DNA of 64,000 nucleotides from Aggregatilinea lenta (GCF_003569045.1 NZ_BFCB01000003.1:310001-374000); one strand, 5' to 3'. Counted from the stretch's first letter, positions 10,979 through 23,483 are shown. Notes: generated by a model not told the origin, from the letters alone. Made by a program: numbers and translations.

Positions 10979-12112
10979 ATGCGCGTCGCGCTGTTCACCG
11001 AAACGTTCATCCCCAAAGTGGACGGGATCGTCACGGTCCTGATCCTGCTGATGGATCACCTGATTCGCCGTAATATTGATTTCGTCGTCGTCGCGCCGCG
11101 CATCAGCGAGGACATGACGCAGTATCGCGGCAAGTCCGTGATCGGCGTGCCCGGCTGGCGCGTGCCGGCCTATCCTGAGCTGAAGCTCGGTCCGCCCACG
11201 CTGACGACGTACCGCGAAGTCAAGCGCTTTAAGCCCGACATCGCGCACTTCATCCATCCGGCGATGGTGGGCACCGGCGGCCTGATGATTGCCAAGTACC
11301 TCAATGTGCCCACACTGGCCTCCTTCCACCTCGACATGGCAAACTTCGCGCAGTACATAGGGCTGGGCTTCTTAGAGCCGTTCATGTGGTGGTATATGAA
11401 GACCAACTTCAATGCTGCCGATTATGCATTGGCCCCCTCGCGGCGCGTGCAGCGCGACATGCTGCACCACGGCGTGCGGCAGGTGGGCCTGTGGCGCAGG
11501 GGTGTGGATGCGGACCAGTTCAACCCGGCGCGCGCGGACGCGGACATGCGCGTGCGACTCAGCGGCGGGCACCCCGACGACACGATTTTGCTGTATGTAG
11601 GGCGGCTCTCGAACGAGAAGCAGATCCACAAGTTGCGCGCGGCGGTGGATCACGTGCCCGGCACGCGGCTGGCAATCGTCGGCGATGGTCCCGCCCGCCC
11701 GGAGCTGGAAGCGCAGTTCGCCGGGTCACCCACGACGTTCATGGGCTACCTGCGCGACGATGAGCTGTGGTCTGCCTACGCCAGCGCGGACGTGTTTCTG
11801 TTCCCCAGCGCAATGGAGACGTTTGGGCTGGTGCTGATCGAGGCGATGGCCGCCGGGCTGCCGGTGGTCACCTCCCGCGTGGGCGGCGCGGATGACATGG
11901 TGCGGCCCGGCGTGAACGGCTACCTGTTTAACGTGGGCGACGCGCGCGGTATGATCGACGGCGTGCGCGCGATCGTCGGCGAGCCGAGCAAGCGCCAGAT
12001 CATGGGCCGCAACGCGCGCATGTACGCCGAAACGCAGGCGTGGCCGGTGATGATGGATGAGCTGCTGACGTGCTACGAAGACCTGATCACCGGGCGCCCA
12101 CCGAGCATCTAG
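10979..12112 (+). CDS. GT4-family glycosyltransferase (glycolipid type)
   Basis: A 377-residue GT-B glycosyltransferase. The N-terminal Rossmann half begins MRVALFTETFIPKVDGI, a pattern typical of SqdX, MgtA and PimB-like enzymes that build membrane glycolipids. The C-terminal half carries LYVGRLSNEKQ, LAIVGDGPARPELE and the donor-binding E-x7-E motif in AMETFGLVLIEAMAAGLPVV. It probably transfers a sugar from a nucleotide-sugar to a lipid acceptor at the inner membrane face; neither donor nor acceptor can be fixed from sequence. It has its own promoter and is followed 42 bases later by the UroD-family gene. Confidence 0.88.
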   Translation: MRVALFTETFIPKVDGIVTVLILLMDHLIRRNIDFVVVAPRISEDMTQYRGKSVIGVPGWRVPAYPELKLGPPTLTTYREVKRFKPDIAHFIHPAMVGTGGLMIAKYLNVPTLASFHLDMANFAQYIGLGFLEPFMWWYMKTNFNAADYALAPSRRVQRDMLHHGVRQVGLWRRGVDADQFNPARADADMRVRLSGGHPDDTILLYVGRLSNEKQIHKLRAAVDHVPGTRLAIVGDGPARPELEAQFAGSPTTFMGYLRDDELWSAYASADVFLFPSAMETFGLVLIEAMAAGLPVVTSRVGGADDMVRPGVNGYLFNVGDARGMIDGVRAIVGEPSKRQIMGRNARMYAETQAWPVMMDELLTCYEDLITGRPPSI

Positions 12113-12154
12113 GCTGCGCGGCCTTCTTCCAACGAATGCAAGGAGAATAAACTT

Positions 12155-13336
12155 ATGAACAGCAGGGAACGGGTCGCGGCGGCGATGCGCCACGAGATCC
12201 CCGACCGCGTGCCGCTGATGTGCCAGCTTGCACTGGGACACTATTTTTTGAACACCCCGCTGCGCCCGCACGAGATCTGGTTCACCAGTGAGGGTTTCGC
12301 CGAGGCACTGGTGATGCTCCAGCAGCGCTATCGCTTCGACGGCATCCTGGTTAACGTGCCGGGGCGCGACCCGGCGTGGCGCGACGACGTGTCCGCCATC
12401 ACCGAGGATGGCGAGGGCGAATGGGTGCGCTGGAAGTCCGGCGACGTGACGCTGCTGCCCTGGGACGATAACGCCCAGCACCGCCCGGCCCATCCCGAAA
12501 CCGCGCGCCCGACCTTCGAGGCGTTCGACCCGGACCGCAACTTCGACCGTGTGGACGACTGGGTGATGTATACCTGGGGCGTGTACCATACGCCCGTGCT
12601 GCGCGGCAAACAGCCCGGCCTGCTGCTGGAACCGCCGGACTATTTCTTCCGCACACTCGACCTCGTGCGCGAGAAGGCCGGGCCGGACGTGTCGCTGCAC
12701 GGCGAGGTATTTTCGCCGTTCACGCACCTGATGGAGCTGTTCACCTACGAGGACGCGCTGATGAGCCTCGCTACGGACCCCGAAAAGGCCGAGGCGATCC
12801 TGGACCGGCTGGCGGAGGTGAGCATTGCCTGGGCGGTGGAGCAGGCGCGTCACGGCGTGGACGCGGTGCTGCTGTCGTCGGCCTATGCGGGCGGCGGCTT
12901 CATCTCGCCGCGCATGTACCGGCGCTTCGTGCTGCCCTACGAGCGGCGTGTCACGGAGGCGGTGCACGCGCAGGTTCCCGGTGTGCCGATCTATACGCAC
13001 ACCTGCGGCCACATTGGGGACCGCCTCGAACTGATGATGGAAACCGGCACGGATGGCGTCGATACGCTCGATCCGCCGCCCATCGGCGACACGGAGCTGG
13101 CCGACGCCAAGGCTCGCATCGGCGGGCGCATGTTCATCAAGGGCAACATGAACTCGGTGGCGCTGCTGCAAATGCCGGACGTCGCGTCGGTGCTGGACCA
13201 CGCCCGTGAGCGTCTGCGCGACGGCATGCCCGGCGGCGGCTACATCCTCAGCACGGCGTGCTCGGTGTCGCCCAAGGTCGAGCCGGAAAAGCTCGAAGCG
13301 CTGTACGGGCTGGTGGAGTCCGAGGGGCGGTACTAA
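12155..13336 (+). CDS. Uroporphyrinogen decarboxylase (UroD/MtaA)-family protein
   Basis: A 393-residue TIM-barrel protein of the UroD superfamily. The start is well marked by AAGGAG 8 bases before ATG. The N-terminal NSRERVAAAMRHEIPDRVP and the late block YTHTCGHIGDRLELMMETG are characteristic of the corrinoid-dependent methyltransferase/UroD-like branch rather than heme-pathway HemE. The H-x-C motif could bind zinc as in MtaA. No corrinoid protein or other methyl-transfer gene lies nearby, so the substrate stays open. A haem role is less likely because no other haem gene is adjacent. Confidence 0.8.
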   Translation: MNSRERVAAAMRHEIPDRVPLMCQLALGHYFLNTPLRPHEIWFTSEGFAEALVMLQQRYRFDGILVNVPGRDPAWRDDVSAITEDGEGEWVRWKSGDVTLLPWDDNAQHRPAHPETARPTFEAFDPDRNFDRVDDWVMYTWGVYHTPVLRGKQPGLLLEPPDYFFRTLDLVREKAGPDVSLHGEVFSPFTHLMELFTYEDALMSLATDPEKAEAILDRLAEVSIAWAVEQARHGVDAVLLSSAYAGGGFISPRMYRRFVLPYERRVTEAVHAQVPGVPIYTHTCGHIGDRLELMMETGTDGVDTLDPPPIGDTELADAKARIGGRMFIKGNMNSVALLQMPDVASVLDHARERLRDGMPGGGYILSTACSVSPKVEPEKLEALYGLVESEGRY

Positions 13337-13407
13337 GTCAGCGGATCACCGAGCAGCCGTCAAGCGTCCGGTTCATGACGTTCGTACACTACGAGCGGAG
13401 GTGAATC

Positions 13408-13899
13408 ATGCGACTTCTGTTCCTTTTGCTGACAGCCGTGTGCGGCCTGTTTGGGTGGTGGCTGCCTCAGAACGTGGCCGTGCCATCCGAGGCTCAGACG
13501 GCCCCGGTTGATGTTTGTTCCGAAGATCCCTACTACGCCCAGGCGACTGCTGCGCTGGACTGGTATGCGGCGCATCCCGACGATGCGCCCACCTATGCGC
13601 AGGGCTACAGCCACGCCGTGCTCGATGGCGAGTATCTTTCGCTGCTCGAACAAGGGCTGGTCGATCCGGTTCCGCCGCCCTGTATCGTCACTGCCCAGGT
13701 GACGACGCCGGTCTATGGTGGCGTGGGTGGTACAGTCATCGGGGAGCTGGCGGCGGGCGCAGACGCGACCCTGTACGGGCGCAATGACGCCTCTACGTGG
13801 TGGTCCGTGCTCGATGCAGGGTTGGGCTGGGGCTGGGTCCGCGCCGGGGATGTGGCGCTTCAGCCCGGAACGGACCTCGATCGCATACCGCTGCGCTGA
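13408..13899 (+). CDS. Small secreted SH3-like domain protein
   Basis: A 163-residue exported protein. The signal peptide is MRLLFLLLTAVCGLFGWWLP, with a likely cleavage near SEAQT. The mature part has a Tyr/Ala-rich helical stretch followed by a C-terminal SH3-like fold (about residues 92-155, ending WWSVLDAGLGWGWVRAGDV). Two cysteines (DVCSED and PPCIVT) could form a disulfide. GGAGGTGA lies directly before the ATG at 13408. No enzymatic domain is present; it may bind the cell wall. Confidence 0.75.
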   Translation: MRLLFLLLTAVCGLFGWWLPQNVAVPSEAQTAPVDVCSEDPYYAQATAALDWYAAHPDDAPTYAQGYSHAVLDGEYLSLLEQGLVDPVPPPCIVTAQVTTPVYGGVGGTVIGELAAGADATLYGRNDASTWWSVLDAGLGWGWVRAGDVALQPGTDLDRIPLR

Positions 13900-13978
13900 T
13901 CCGGTGTCGCAACTCACGTAGGGGCGTATCGCACACGACCTCGCGCACATTCACAGCGTGGGTGATGCAGAAAAGGCA

Positions 13979-13999
13979 GGGCAGGTTGCAAACCTGCCC
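13979..13999. repeat. TAGGGGC-family palindromic repeat (GGTT arm type)
   Basis: A perfect 9-bp stem, GGGCAGGTT-gca-AACCTGCCC, followed by CCTA. It is one of several short palindromes in this window that share an outer TAGGGGC/GCCCCTA and differ inside. Confidence 0.7.
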
Positions 14000-14050
14000 C
14001 TACAATCGCCCCTTTATATCATTGGGATGGTGATACAACGGTATGACCTG

Positions 14051-14078
14051 TAGGGGCGGGTTTCAAACCCGCATTTTT
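14051..14078. repeat. TAGGGGC-family palindromic repeat with T-run
   Basis: TAGGGGCGGGTTT-c-AAACCCGC followed by ATTTTTTG. The 8-bp stem plus T-run would also work as an intrinsic terminator on the plus strand. The ferritin-like gene on the minus strand ends just to the right. Confidence 0.7.
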
Positions 14079-14092
14079 TGTTGCCTCGCCCC

Positions 14093-15466
14093 TCACTCCG
14101 CTGCGCGATACACCGGGTCCGCCGTGCCGAGCGCGTAATCGTGCATGGCGCTTTCCTGCCCCAGCACGCGCCGCACGAAGTCCGGCCACCAGTTGATCTG
14201 CTCGCCGTGCGCCGCATACTGCGCCAGATCCGCCTCTGACTCGGTGGCCCGCTGCTGGCCGAGCTTCACCACCGCGTCGCGGCTGAGCTTGTGCGCGTCC
14301 AGCAGCCAGCGCCGCCCGACCTGCGCGTGAAGCACCTCGTCGGCCCAGTCGTAATCCTGAAATAGCGCCGCCAGCGGATCGTGCGCATCGACGGCGGTTT
14401 CCCACTCGTAGCGCTTGCCGGTCTTGGCGGGCATCAGGCTTTGCTCGATGGTATACAGCACCGCGTGCGCGTCGAGCGCGTCCATGTGCTGGTTCAGCCG
14501 CAGCGCGAAGCCGGGATGCAGCGGGATCTCGTGTTTCCAATCCACGCCGAGCGCCTCGAAGTATACCGATCCCATCATGGCGTGCCGCGCCTCGTCCCAA
14601 AGCTGGCGCGCCATATCGACGTAATATTCCCACGGCATGCCCTCGGCTTCCGCGATCATACGCGCCATCGCTTCGGGCACGTCCATTTCGAGCGTGCGCT
14701 TGCACATCAAGGCGAGGGTCTTCTCCTCGACGGAGACGCCCTCTGTGCGCGCGACCTCGTGCGGCGGGAACACGAAATTCCACCGCCCGGTGAAGCGGTC
14801 GTCGCGCTGCGGGAAGAAGTCCGGCACGAAGTCGCCCGCCGCGCGCGGTGCGGGGAGCTGATCCGGCGGCTGCACGTCGCCCGCGATTCCGCCCGCCGCG
14901 TCCAGGTAGGCGCGCAGGTGCGCCATCCACGCTTCGGCGCGCTGGCGATCCGCGTCCGTTTCCGTCAGCGCGGCCAGGGCCTGCTCGCCCCACTGCACCG
15001 CGTCCTCGGTTTCCACGATCATGAAGCGCACGATGCGCCGCGTGGGGAAGTCCACCAGCGGGTTGGAGCCGCCGTAGTGCGCGCGGTAGGCGTCCAGCAG
15101 TGCGGGACGCAGCACACCGTACAGCCCGGCGATCTTTTCGAGCGTGTCCCGCGCCGCCAGCAGCTCGTCGAAGAAGCGATCCAGCGCCAAATCGGGCGAG
15201 ACGTCCATGCGCGGCGGCGGGTTACGCATCTCGCTGACGCGCGCCCGGATCAGCCTGGCGTGCTCGGCGTCCTGGTAAAGGTGCAGACTGAGCGCTTCCT
15301 TCACTTCCCATTCGGGCGTGGGGTTCAGCCAGTACAGCCCTGTTTCCATCGCGCGCTTTTGAATCCAGGCGCAGCGCACGAGCCGCCTGACGTTCTCCTC
15401 GACGGTGTAGCCGGGCTGCGCTGCTTCGACGTAGGTGCACACGCCCGCCAGAGCCGGAATCGACAT
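14093..15466 (-). CDS. Ferritin-like di-iron protein (two-domain, function unknown)
   Basis: A 457-residue all-helical protein. Glu-x-x-His type metal-ligand motifs occur in both halves: QDAEHARLI near residue 66, WDEARHAMMG near 290 and ADEVLHAQVG near 378, with extra helix glutamates such as FMIVETEDAVQ and YTIEQSL. This pattern fits ferritin-like di-iron oxidases or oxygenases related to DUF455/TenA-like families; the length suggests two fused helical bundles. The reaction is unknown. GGGGAGG lies 5 bases before the ATG. It is probably transcribed alone: the next minus-strand gene upstream starts its own cluster 110 bases away. Confidence 0.7.
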   Translation of the reverse strand: MSIPALAGVCTYVEAAQPGYTVEENVRRLVRCAWIQKRAMETGLYWLNPTPEWEVKEALSLHLYQDAEHARLIRARVSEMRNPPPRMDVSPDLALDRFFDELLAARDTLEKIAGLYGVLRPALLDAYRAHYGGSNPLVDFPTRRIVRFMIVETEDAVQWGEQALAALTETDADRQRAEAWMAHLRAYLDAAGGIAGDVQPPDQLPAPRAAGDFVPDFFPQRDDRFTGRWNFVFPPHEVARTEGVSVEEKTLALMCKRTLEMDVPEAMARMIAEAEGMPWEYYVDMARQLWDEARHAMMGSVYFEALGVDWKHEIPLHPGFALRLNQHMDALDAHAVLYTIEQSLMPAKTGKRYEWETAVDAHDPLAALFQDYDWADEVLHAQVGRRWLLDAHKLSRDAVVKLGQQRATESEADLAQYAAHGEQINWWPDFVRRVLGQESAMHDYALGTADPVYRAAE

Positions 15467-15577
15467 GAGGTCCTCCCCAACATACGACTGTATGGCCGCG
15501 CGGATCGTCCGGCGGCCTGAATAAGTATTACGATCATAATCAATTTCAGGGAAAATCGGAAGTTGTGCGCCGGAGAA

Positions 15578-16183
15578 TCACGTGCGCAGCGTGTCTTTCG
15601 CCAACGCACCAACCGGCGTCGCGGGGATCAGCAGGTCCGGTGAGGGCGTTACGTCCTGCTGCGCCAGCGCCTCGACGTATTCAGGGTGGAAGTGGAACGC
15701 GCCATCGCGGAGGATCTCGCGGTCCCAGGGGTTGAGGATCAGCGCGTCGGTGATCAGGCCAATGGCGTCGGGGATGGCAGCGCCCCACGTATGCGCGTAG
15801 AGCACCGCGCAGCGCACGTCCGCCGCGCCCAGGCGCAGCGCCTCGGACTTGACCAGCGCCAGCGTTTCGCCTGTACTGCTGATCTCGTCCACGACCAGCA
15901 CGCGCTGATCGCGCACGGTTTCCGGCGGGCGCACGATCCACTGCGGGCGCTCGTGGACGACAACGTCGTTGACACGCCGCGACAGGCGCACCGGGTAAAG
16001 TTCCGCTTGCAGCAGGTGCGCGATCAGCGTCGCCGGGTAGTAGCCGCCGCGCCCCACGCCGAGGATGATCGCCGGGTTGAAGGCGGCTGCGGCCAGTGCC
16101 AGCGCCTTACACAGCCCGTGAAAATCTTCCCAGGAGATCGGGTAAATCCCCTGGCGCGCGCTGTAGTCGTAGGAGGAGGACAT
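15578..16183 (-). CDS. Purine-type phosphoribosyltransferase
   Basis: A 201-residue type I phosphoribosyltransferase. The PRPP-binding loop is present as RVLVVDEISSTGETLALV (two acidic residues then S-T-G-E-T). A flexible-loop region and the early IILGVGRGGYYPA block match xanthine/hypoxanthine/guanine phosphoribosyltransferases, including archaeal-type HPRT. It would salvage a free base with PRPP in the cytoplasm; base preference is not readable. AAAGGAG lies 9 bases before the ATG. It lies downstream of treY on the same strand, with about 110 bases between. Confidence 0.85.
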   Translation of the reverse strand: MSSSYDYSARQGIYPISWEDFHGLCKALALAAAAFNPAIILGVGRGGYYPATLIAHLLQAELYPVRLSRRVNDVVVHERPQWIVRPPETVRDQRVLVVDEISSTGETLALVKSEALRLGAADVRCAVLYAHTWGAAIPDAIGLITDALILNPWDREILRDGAFHFHPEYVEALAQQDVTPSPDLLIPATPVGALAKDTLRT

Positions 16184-16292
16184 GCGGTTCGCTCCTTTGT
16201 GGGCGCGGTGCGTTACGGGGAAAGCAAAGGGCGGAGTGACAGGGATGCCAGGACTGCCACCCCACCCAATGCCGCAAACTTGAAGCGGGGCG

Positions 16293-19200
16293 CTAGGCTT
16301 GTTCCAGCAGCCCCACAGGGAAATGCATCAGAAGCTCGGCCACCGGCAGGCCCGGCGTGCCGTCACGCTCGGCGGCGGTGAACTGCTCGCCGGTCAGCGC
16401 ACTGCGATAGATCCGCCCGGCGTGGTCCGGCGGCAGCGCCAGCCACGTATTGCCCCAGATGTCCGGCCCGACCGGCGCGCGCTCATGCCCGCCCGTCAGC
16501 CCCACCGTGAGGCGCGGCACGAGCACGATCACCGCTCGCCCGTCGCGTTCGCGCATGAAGGCGCAGACGTGCGCGGCCCGCTCGCCGACAGCGGCTAATG
16601 GACTATACGCGCCGTCGTCGAAGACGTCGCGCAGAGCGCTGCGCAGCGCCAACGTCCGGCGGATCAGGTAGAGCTTGATGCGCCCGTCCTCGGCAGATTG
16701 TAGCAGGTCGCGGGCCAAAGTGGTGCGGTCGGCTCCGGCTTCATCGCAGCGTGCGTCCAGGTTGGCCAGCAGCGCCGCCCGCCGCGTGTAGTCCACGGGG
16801 CGACGATTGTCGGGATCGACAAGACTATCATCCCATAGTTCCGTGCCCTGGTAAAGATCTGGCATGCCCGGCGCGGTCAGCTTGAGTAGCGTCTGCGCCA
16901 GCACGTTGAACCGCCCGAAGAAGGCAACGCGCTGCTGCAAAGGCGCGAACGCCTCCCGAAATGCCTCGTCCGCCAGTACGTCTGTCACGAAGCTGCGCAG
17001 CGCCGCGATGTACTCTTCGTCGGGGTTGATCCAGGCGGTGTGCACCTTCGCTTCGTTGGCGGCTTTGATCGCGTAGGCGACGATGCGCTCGCGGAACGTG
17101 TCCCCGGCGTCGCCCTCGACCGGCCACGCGCCGAGCAGCGTCTGGTAGAGCAGGTATTCGTCGTTGGTGTCGGGTGCGGGCGTGCCGTCTACAGTCATTT
17201 TATGTGCTGCGTTGATCGCTTTCCACGTCGCGAGCGCCCCTTCCCACTCGTCCGGCAGCTCGGAGATCACGTCGATGCGGGCCCGCACGTCCTCGCCGCG
17301 CTTGGTGTCATGCGTGGACGTGGTCAGCATGGCATGCGGCCATTCCGCGCGGCGCTTGCGGTTCTGCGCGTGGAACTCGTCCGGCGTGATGCCGAACGTC
17401 TCCGGGTGGCCACCGACCTCGTTCAGCGACGACAGACGGTTGTAGATGTAGAACGTCGTGTCCTCCACGCTCTTGGCCATCACCGGTCCGCTGAGCTGCT
17501 GGAAGCGCATCACGAAGTTGATTACGCGGCGGCGATCTTTGACGTCGAAGCTGTCCAGGTTGCGCAGCAGCAGCGTATCGCGGATGAAGGTCAGCACCAG
17601 CCGTGACGTGTTCGGCGCGCGTCGCCGCGCTTCGAGCACCGCCGCCACGATGTAGCGCTGATCGCGGTCGGAGACATGATCCGGCCCGGTGATATAGGTC
17701 CGGTAGATGCTCATGGCCGCCATCACCTGGCGGATGGCTGCGTTCAGGCCGCTCAATGTGAAGTCACGGTAGCGGCGGCTGACCTCGGTGATACGTTCCA
17801 GTTGGCGGCTGAGTGCACGGATTTCGCTGGCAAGCGCGTCCTCCATGATCGTCTGCTTGCTGCTCCGTACGATGGCTTCCAGGTCCATGCGCTGCCCTAC
17901 GAATGCCTCATAGATCTGGCTGAACCGGTCCCGCTGGGCCGGATCGACGAACAGGCCGTTGACCTCGTTCAGAAAGTCGTAGCCGGTTGTGCCGAACACC
18001 GCCCAATCGAAGGGCAACGGCTCCGCTTCGGACAGGATCTTCTCCGTCACGACGTACAACGGTAGTGCCGCCGCTGACTCCGGCTGAGGCACGTAGTGCG
18101 CGTCAAACCAGCGGTGAATGGCCGCTTGCAGCGCCTGCTCCGTCTCGGCATCGTTCAGATCGAGGCCGGATGCGGTGCAGATCTGGTGGCATACGGTGCT
18201 CTCTTGCAGGCGGCGGAAGTAGTCCGCCGGATCCCACAGCCCGTCCGAATGGTCGATGCGCAGGCTGTTGATTTTGCCCTCGGTGACGAAGTCGAGCACG
18301 GCGTCATGCACGGCCCGGAAGACCTCCGGGTATTCGACGTGGATGGCGGCCATGTCGTTGATGTCGAAGAAGCGGCGGTAGTTGATCTCGTCGGACGCTA
18401 CGCGCCAGAACGCGGGGCGGTAAGGCTGCTCGGCCAACAGCGCGTCGAGCCGGTCGAAGCTGGCCGGGTCGTCAGGATCGCCGTTGATAGCGGCGGTCGC
18501 GGCATCCACGGCGGCTTTGACGTCCTGGCTCGCGTCCAGCAAGGCGGCGATGCGGCGCTTGATGACTTCCTTTTCGCGGCGGCGCTCGGCGGCCTGTTCG
18601 GGATCGGTCGTGGCGTAAGGCGGCAGGTAGCTCAGGGCGGTAATGATGCTTTGCAGCTCCTGCACGGCCTCGTCGTCCGCGCCCAGATCCTCGACCAGCG
18701 CATCGACGCCCGCGCCCAGGATGCGCGTGTAGCTGTCCGGCGCGACGGGCAGCCGCGTCCCGTGATACTGGATGGCAAACGCGCCATCCTCATAGGCTAG
18801 ATGCAGCTTGCCGCTTTCCAGCACCGCCCCGTACTGGTCCTCCAGGATCGGCAGCAGCACTTTATTGGCCAGCTCCACCTTGACCGGGTGCCAGTCGATG
18901 TCGAAGAAGGTGCCATAAGGGGAGCTGGGGCCGTTTTCGAGCACGTCCATCCACCAGCCGTTGCACGCCGCGCCGACGCCCATGTGGTTGGGCACCATGT
19001 CGAGCATGAGACCCATGCCGTGCGCGTGCAGCGTCTCGACCAGCGCGTCGAAGTCTTCCGGCGTGCCGAGCGCGTCGTTGAGCTGGCCGTAATCGCAGAT
19101 GTCGTAGCCGTGTGCGCTGCCGGGACGCGCTTGCAGCAGCGGCGAGGCGTACATGTCGCTGATGCCCAGCGCGTGCAGATAGGGCACGATGGCCTGGGCG

Positions 19201-19343
19201 TCGCGGAAGGTGAAGTCCGCGTTGAACTGCACGCGGTACGTCGCGGCGGGGATGCGGCGCTCGGCCAGCAGTCGCTGCATGGTCTGCTCGACCAGATCGT
19301 CGAAGTCGACCAGAACGTCAAAATCGGGACGCGAAGGGTCCAC
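16293..19343 (-). CDS. treY: Maltooligosyltrehalose synthase (TreY)
   Basis: A 1016-residue GH13 enzyme that converts the reducing-end alpha-1,4 bond of maltooligosaccharides to an alpha,alpha-1,1 bond. It starts with [18 protein letters not shown], the TreY hallmark. The catalytic blocks are [26 protein letters not shown] (nucleophile Asp), [11 protein letters not shown] (acid/base Glu) and [16 protein letters not shown]. The start is a GTG with AGGAG 8 bases upstream. It lies last in the treX-treZ-treY order, about 175 bases after treZ, with a palindromic repeat in the gap. The length is somewhat greater than many TreY proteins because of helical insertions between barrel blocks. Confidence 0.96.
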   Translation of the reverse strand: MDPSRPDFDVLVDFDDLVEQTMQRLLAERRIPAATYRVQFNADFTFRDAQAIVPYLHALGISDMYASPLLQARPGSAHGYDICDYGQLNDALGTPEDFDALVETLHAHGMGLMLDMVPNHMGVGAACNGWWMDVLENGPSSPYGTFFDIDWHPVKVELANKVLLPILEDQYGAVLESGKLHLAYEDGAFAIQYHGTRLPVAPDSYTRILGAGVDALVEDLGADDEAVQELQSIITALSYLPPYATTDPEQAAERRREKEVIKRRIAALLDASQDVKAAVDAATAAINGDPDDPASFDRLDALLAEQPYRPAFWRVASDEINYRRFFDINDMAAIHVEYPEVFRAVHDAVLDFVTEGKINSLRIDHSDGLWDPADYFRRLQESTVCHQICTASGLDLNDAETEQALQAAIHRWFDAHYVPQPESAAALPLYVVTEKILSEAEPLPFDWAVFGTTGYDFLNEVNGLFVDPAQRDRFSQIYEAFVGQRMDLEAIVRSSKQTIMEDALASEIRALSRQLERITEVSRRYRDFTLSGLNAAIRQVMAAMSIYRTYITGPDHVSDRDQRYIVAAVLEARRRAPNTSRLVLTFIRDTLLLRNLDSFDVKDRRRVINFVMRFQQLSGPVMAKSVEDTTFYIYNRLSSLNEVGGHPETFGITPDEFHAQNRKRRAEWPHAMLTTSTHDTKRGEDVRARIDVISELPDEWEGALATWKAINAAHKMTVDGTPAPDTNDEYLLYQTLLGAWPVEGDAGDTFRERIVAYAIKAANEAKVHTAWINPDEEYIAALRSFVTDVLADEAFREAFAPLQQRVAFFGRFNVLAQTLLKLTAPGMPDLYQGTELWDDSLVDPDNRRPVDYTRRAALLANLDARCDEAGADRTTLARDLLQSAEDGRIKLYLIRRTLALRSALRDVFDDGAYSPLAAVGERAAHVCAFMRERDGRAVIVLVPRLTVGLTGGHERAPVGPDIWGNTWLALPPDHAGRIYRSALTGEQFTAAERDGTPGLPVAELLMHFPVGLLEQA

Positions 19344-19426
19344 GGATGTGCTCTCCTGTGTGCAGTAAGATGCCCCCGGTCCTTCTCCAACTCAGAAGGA
19401 GACAAGCAAAATCACCGAGGATTTTG

Positions 19427-19450
19427 TAGGGGCGGGTTTGCAACCCGCCC
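19427..19450. repeat. TAGGGGC-family palindromic repeat between treZ and treY
   Basis: TAGGGGCGGGTT-tgc-AACCCGCCC, a perfect 9-bp stem. It is followed within 60 bases by a CCTTTTCCC...AGGAGAAGGGG element of the second dispersed family. Confidence 0.7.
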
Positions 19451-19518
19451 TGTGTTTTTGCCTTTTCCCTTTCCTTCCGCTTGTGTAGGAGAAGGGGCCA
19501 GGGGATAAATCGGCTCGG

Positions 19519-21363
19519 CTAACCCTCTCTCACGAACACGGCGAACGACTGCGGCGGCAGGGTCAGCGCGGCGGGATCGGTCGCGGTCCACGCTGCCGGG
19601 GTGTATCCCGGCCCCATCCAGCGCGCGTCGGCGGAATGCAGCGCTTCGCGCCACGTGCCGACCGGGACAGGCAGGGCCAGCGATACTTCACCCTCACCCA
19701 GGTTGAACGCGGCGATCAACGCGTCGCCGTCCGCGTGCCAGCGGTGCAGGACGATCACGCGCTCGCGCTCGTAACCGATTACCTCGGCCCGTTCTTTGTC
19801 CAGCGCGCGCAGCGCCGGGCGTTCCTTGCGCAGCCGGATCAGCGCGGTGTACAGGTCGAGCAGCGCGCGGTGCTGGCTCTGGCCGCGCAGGTCGTGGTTC
19901 AGCCTGGAGCGCAAAAACGTTGCCTCGTCCTGCGGATCGGGCGCGTCGCCTTCCCAGGCGTGATCCTTAAACTCCTTGCGGCGGCCCTGCGTCACGGCGC
20001 GGCCCAGGTCCGGGTCGCCGTAGCTGGTAAAGTACAGGAACGGCGCGGTCTCGCCGTATTCCTCGCCCATGAACAGCAGCGGCACGTAGGGCGACAGCAG
20101 CACGATCCCGGCGGCCAGCTTGAGCGCCTCGAACGGGACCAGCGCGCTGAGGCGATCGCCGTTCATGCGGTTGCCGACCTGATCGTGGTTCTGCGCGGCG
20201 ACGACGAAACTGCGTCCCGGCAGATCGGCGCGGAAGGACCCGTGCCGCCGCTCGCGGAAGGGTGAGTAGTCGCCCGCATACACGAAGCCCAGCCGCAACG
20301 CCTTCACAAGCTGCGGGAACAGGCCGAAGTCGCGGTAATAACCCACGTGCTCGCCGGTCAGCAGCGTATGCAGTACGTGGTGCAGATCGTCGCTCCACTG
20401 CGCGTCCAGCCCGTAACCGCCCAGTTCCGGCGGGCGCAGCAGCCGGTCGTCGCCCCGGTCGTTTTCCGCGATCAGGCTCACGCGGCGGCCCAGGCGATCG
20501 GCGTGGGCGTGCACCGTCGCGGCCAGTTCTTCGAGGAACGTCCGCGCGGAAAAATCGATGAAGGCGTGCGTCGCGTCGAGCCGCAGGCCGTCCACGTGGA
20601 ACTCGTCGATCCACATCAGCGCGTTCTCGATGAAGTACGCGCGCACCTCGTCGCTGCCCGGCCCGTCGAAGTTGAGCGGTGTGCCCCACGGCGTGTTGTA
20701 CGCGTCCGTGAAATAGGGGCCGAACTCGCGCAGGTAGTTGCCCTCCGGCCCGAAGTGGTTGTAGACCACGTCCAGCACCACAGCGAGCTTGCGCGCGTGG
20801 CAGGCGTCGATCAGGCGCTTGAGGCCGTCCGGCCCGCCATAGCTGTTCTGCACGGCGAAGGGCAGCACGCCGTCGTAACCCCAGTCGCGTGCGCCGGGGA
20901 ACTGGTTGACGGGCATAATCTCCAGCGCCGTGACGCCCAGCTCGACCAGTGCGTCCAGATGCGTGATGATCGCGTCGAACGTGCCTTCGGGTGTGAAGGT
21001 ACCCACGTGCAGCTCGTACAGGATGGTCTCGTCCAGCGAAATCCCGGTCCAGCCCGCGTCGTGCCAGTCGAAGTCGCGCCCCACGACCTGAGACGGGCCA
21101 TGCACGCTGCCCGGCTGGAAGCGTGAGGCCGGGTCGGGGCGTTCGACAGCGCCCAGCCGGTACAAGTAGGTTGTTCCAGGCGGCGCGTCTGCCGTGATGG
21201 TGTGAGTGCCGTCCACGTCGCGCTGCATGGGGATCACCCGCTCCTGCGGCGCGGTCAGGTGCAGGTCGATGTGGTCCACGAACGGCGCCCACACGCGGAA
21301 GGTACACGTGCCGTCTGGCTGTGCGATGGCTCCCAAGCGCGGCGTCCACGGTTCGCGCGGCAT
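19519..21363 (-). CDS. treZ: Malto-oligosyltrehalose trehalohydrolase (TreZ)
   Basis: A 614-residue GH13 enzyme that releases trehalose from maltooligosyltrehalose. The ATG at 21361-21363 sits 5 bases after the treX stop and begins the family domain (PRLGAIAQPDGTCTFRVWAP, a CBM48-like sheet). Barrel blocks are LAVVLDVVYNHFGPEGNY, GLRLDATHAF (nucleophile Asp), SLIAENDRGD (acid/base Glu) and AAQNHDQVGNR. The longer upstream frame overlaps treX and is not real. Short spacing implies translational coupling with treX. Confidence 0.96.
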   Translation of the reverse strand: MPREPWTPRLGAIAQPDGTCTFRVWAPFVDHIDLHLTAPQERVIPMQRDVDGTHTITADAPPGTTYLYRLGAVERPDPASRFQPGSVHGPSQVVGRDFDWHDAGWTGISLDETILYELHVGTFTPEGTFDAIITHLDALVELGVTALEIMPVNQFPGARDWGYDGVLPFAVQNSYGGPDGLKRLIDACHARKLAVVLDVVYNHFGPEGNYLREFGPYFTDAYNTPWGTPLNFDGPGSDEVRAYFIENALMWIDEFHVDGLRLDATHAFIDFSARTFLEELAATVHAHADRLGRRVSLIAENDRGDDRLLRPPELGGYGLDAQWSDDLHHVLHTLLTGEHVGYYRDFGLFPQLVKALRLGFVYAGDYSPFRERRHGSFRADLPGRSFVVAAQNHDQVGNRMNGDRLSALVPFEALKLAAGIVLLSPYVPLLFMGEEYGETAPFLYFTSYGDPDLGRAVTQGRRKEFKDHAWEGDAPDPQDEATFLRSRLNHDLRGQSQHRALLDLYTALIRLRKERPALRALDKERAEVIGYERERVIVLHRWHADGDALIAAFNLGEGEVSLALPVPVGTWREALHSADARWMGPGYTPAAWTATDPAALTLPPQSFAVFVREG

Positions 21364-21368
21364 GGACG

Positions 21369-23483
<2,115 letters not shown>

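Noticed and set aside
14381-15520. 379-codon plus-strand frame opposite the ferritin-like gene
   Set aside because: The minus-strand protein has metal motifs, a good ribosome-binding site and normal composition; the plus frame is Arg/His/Val-rich filler.
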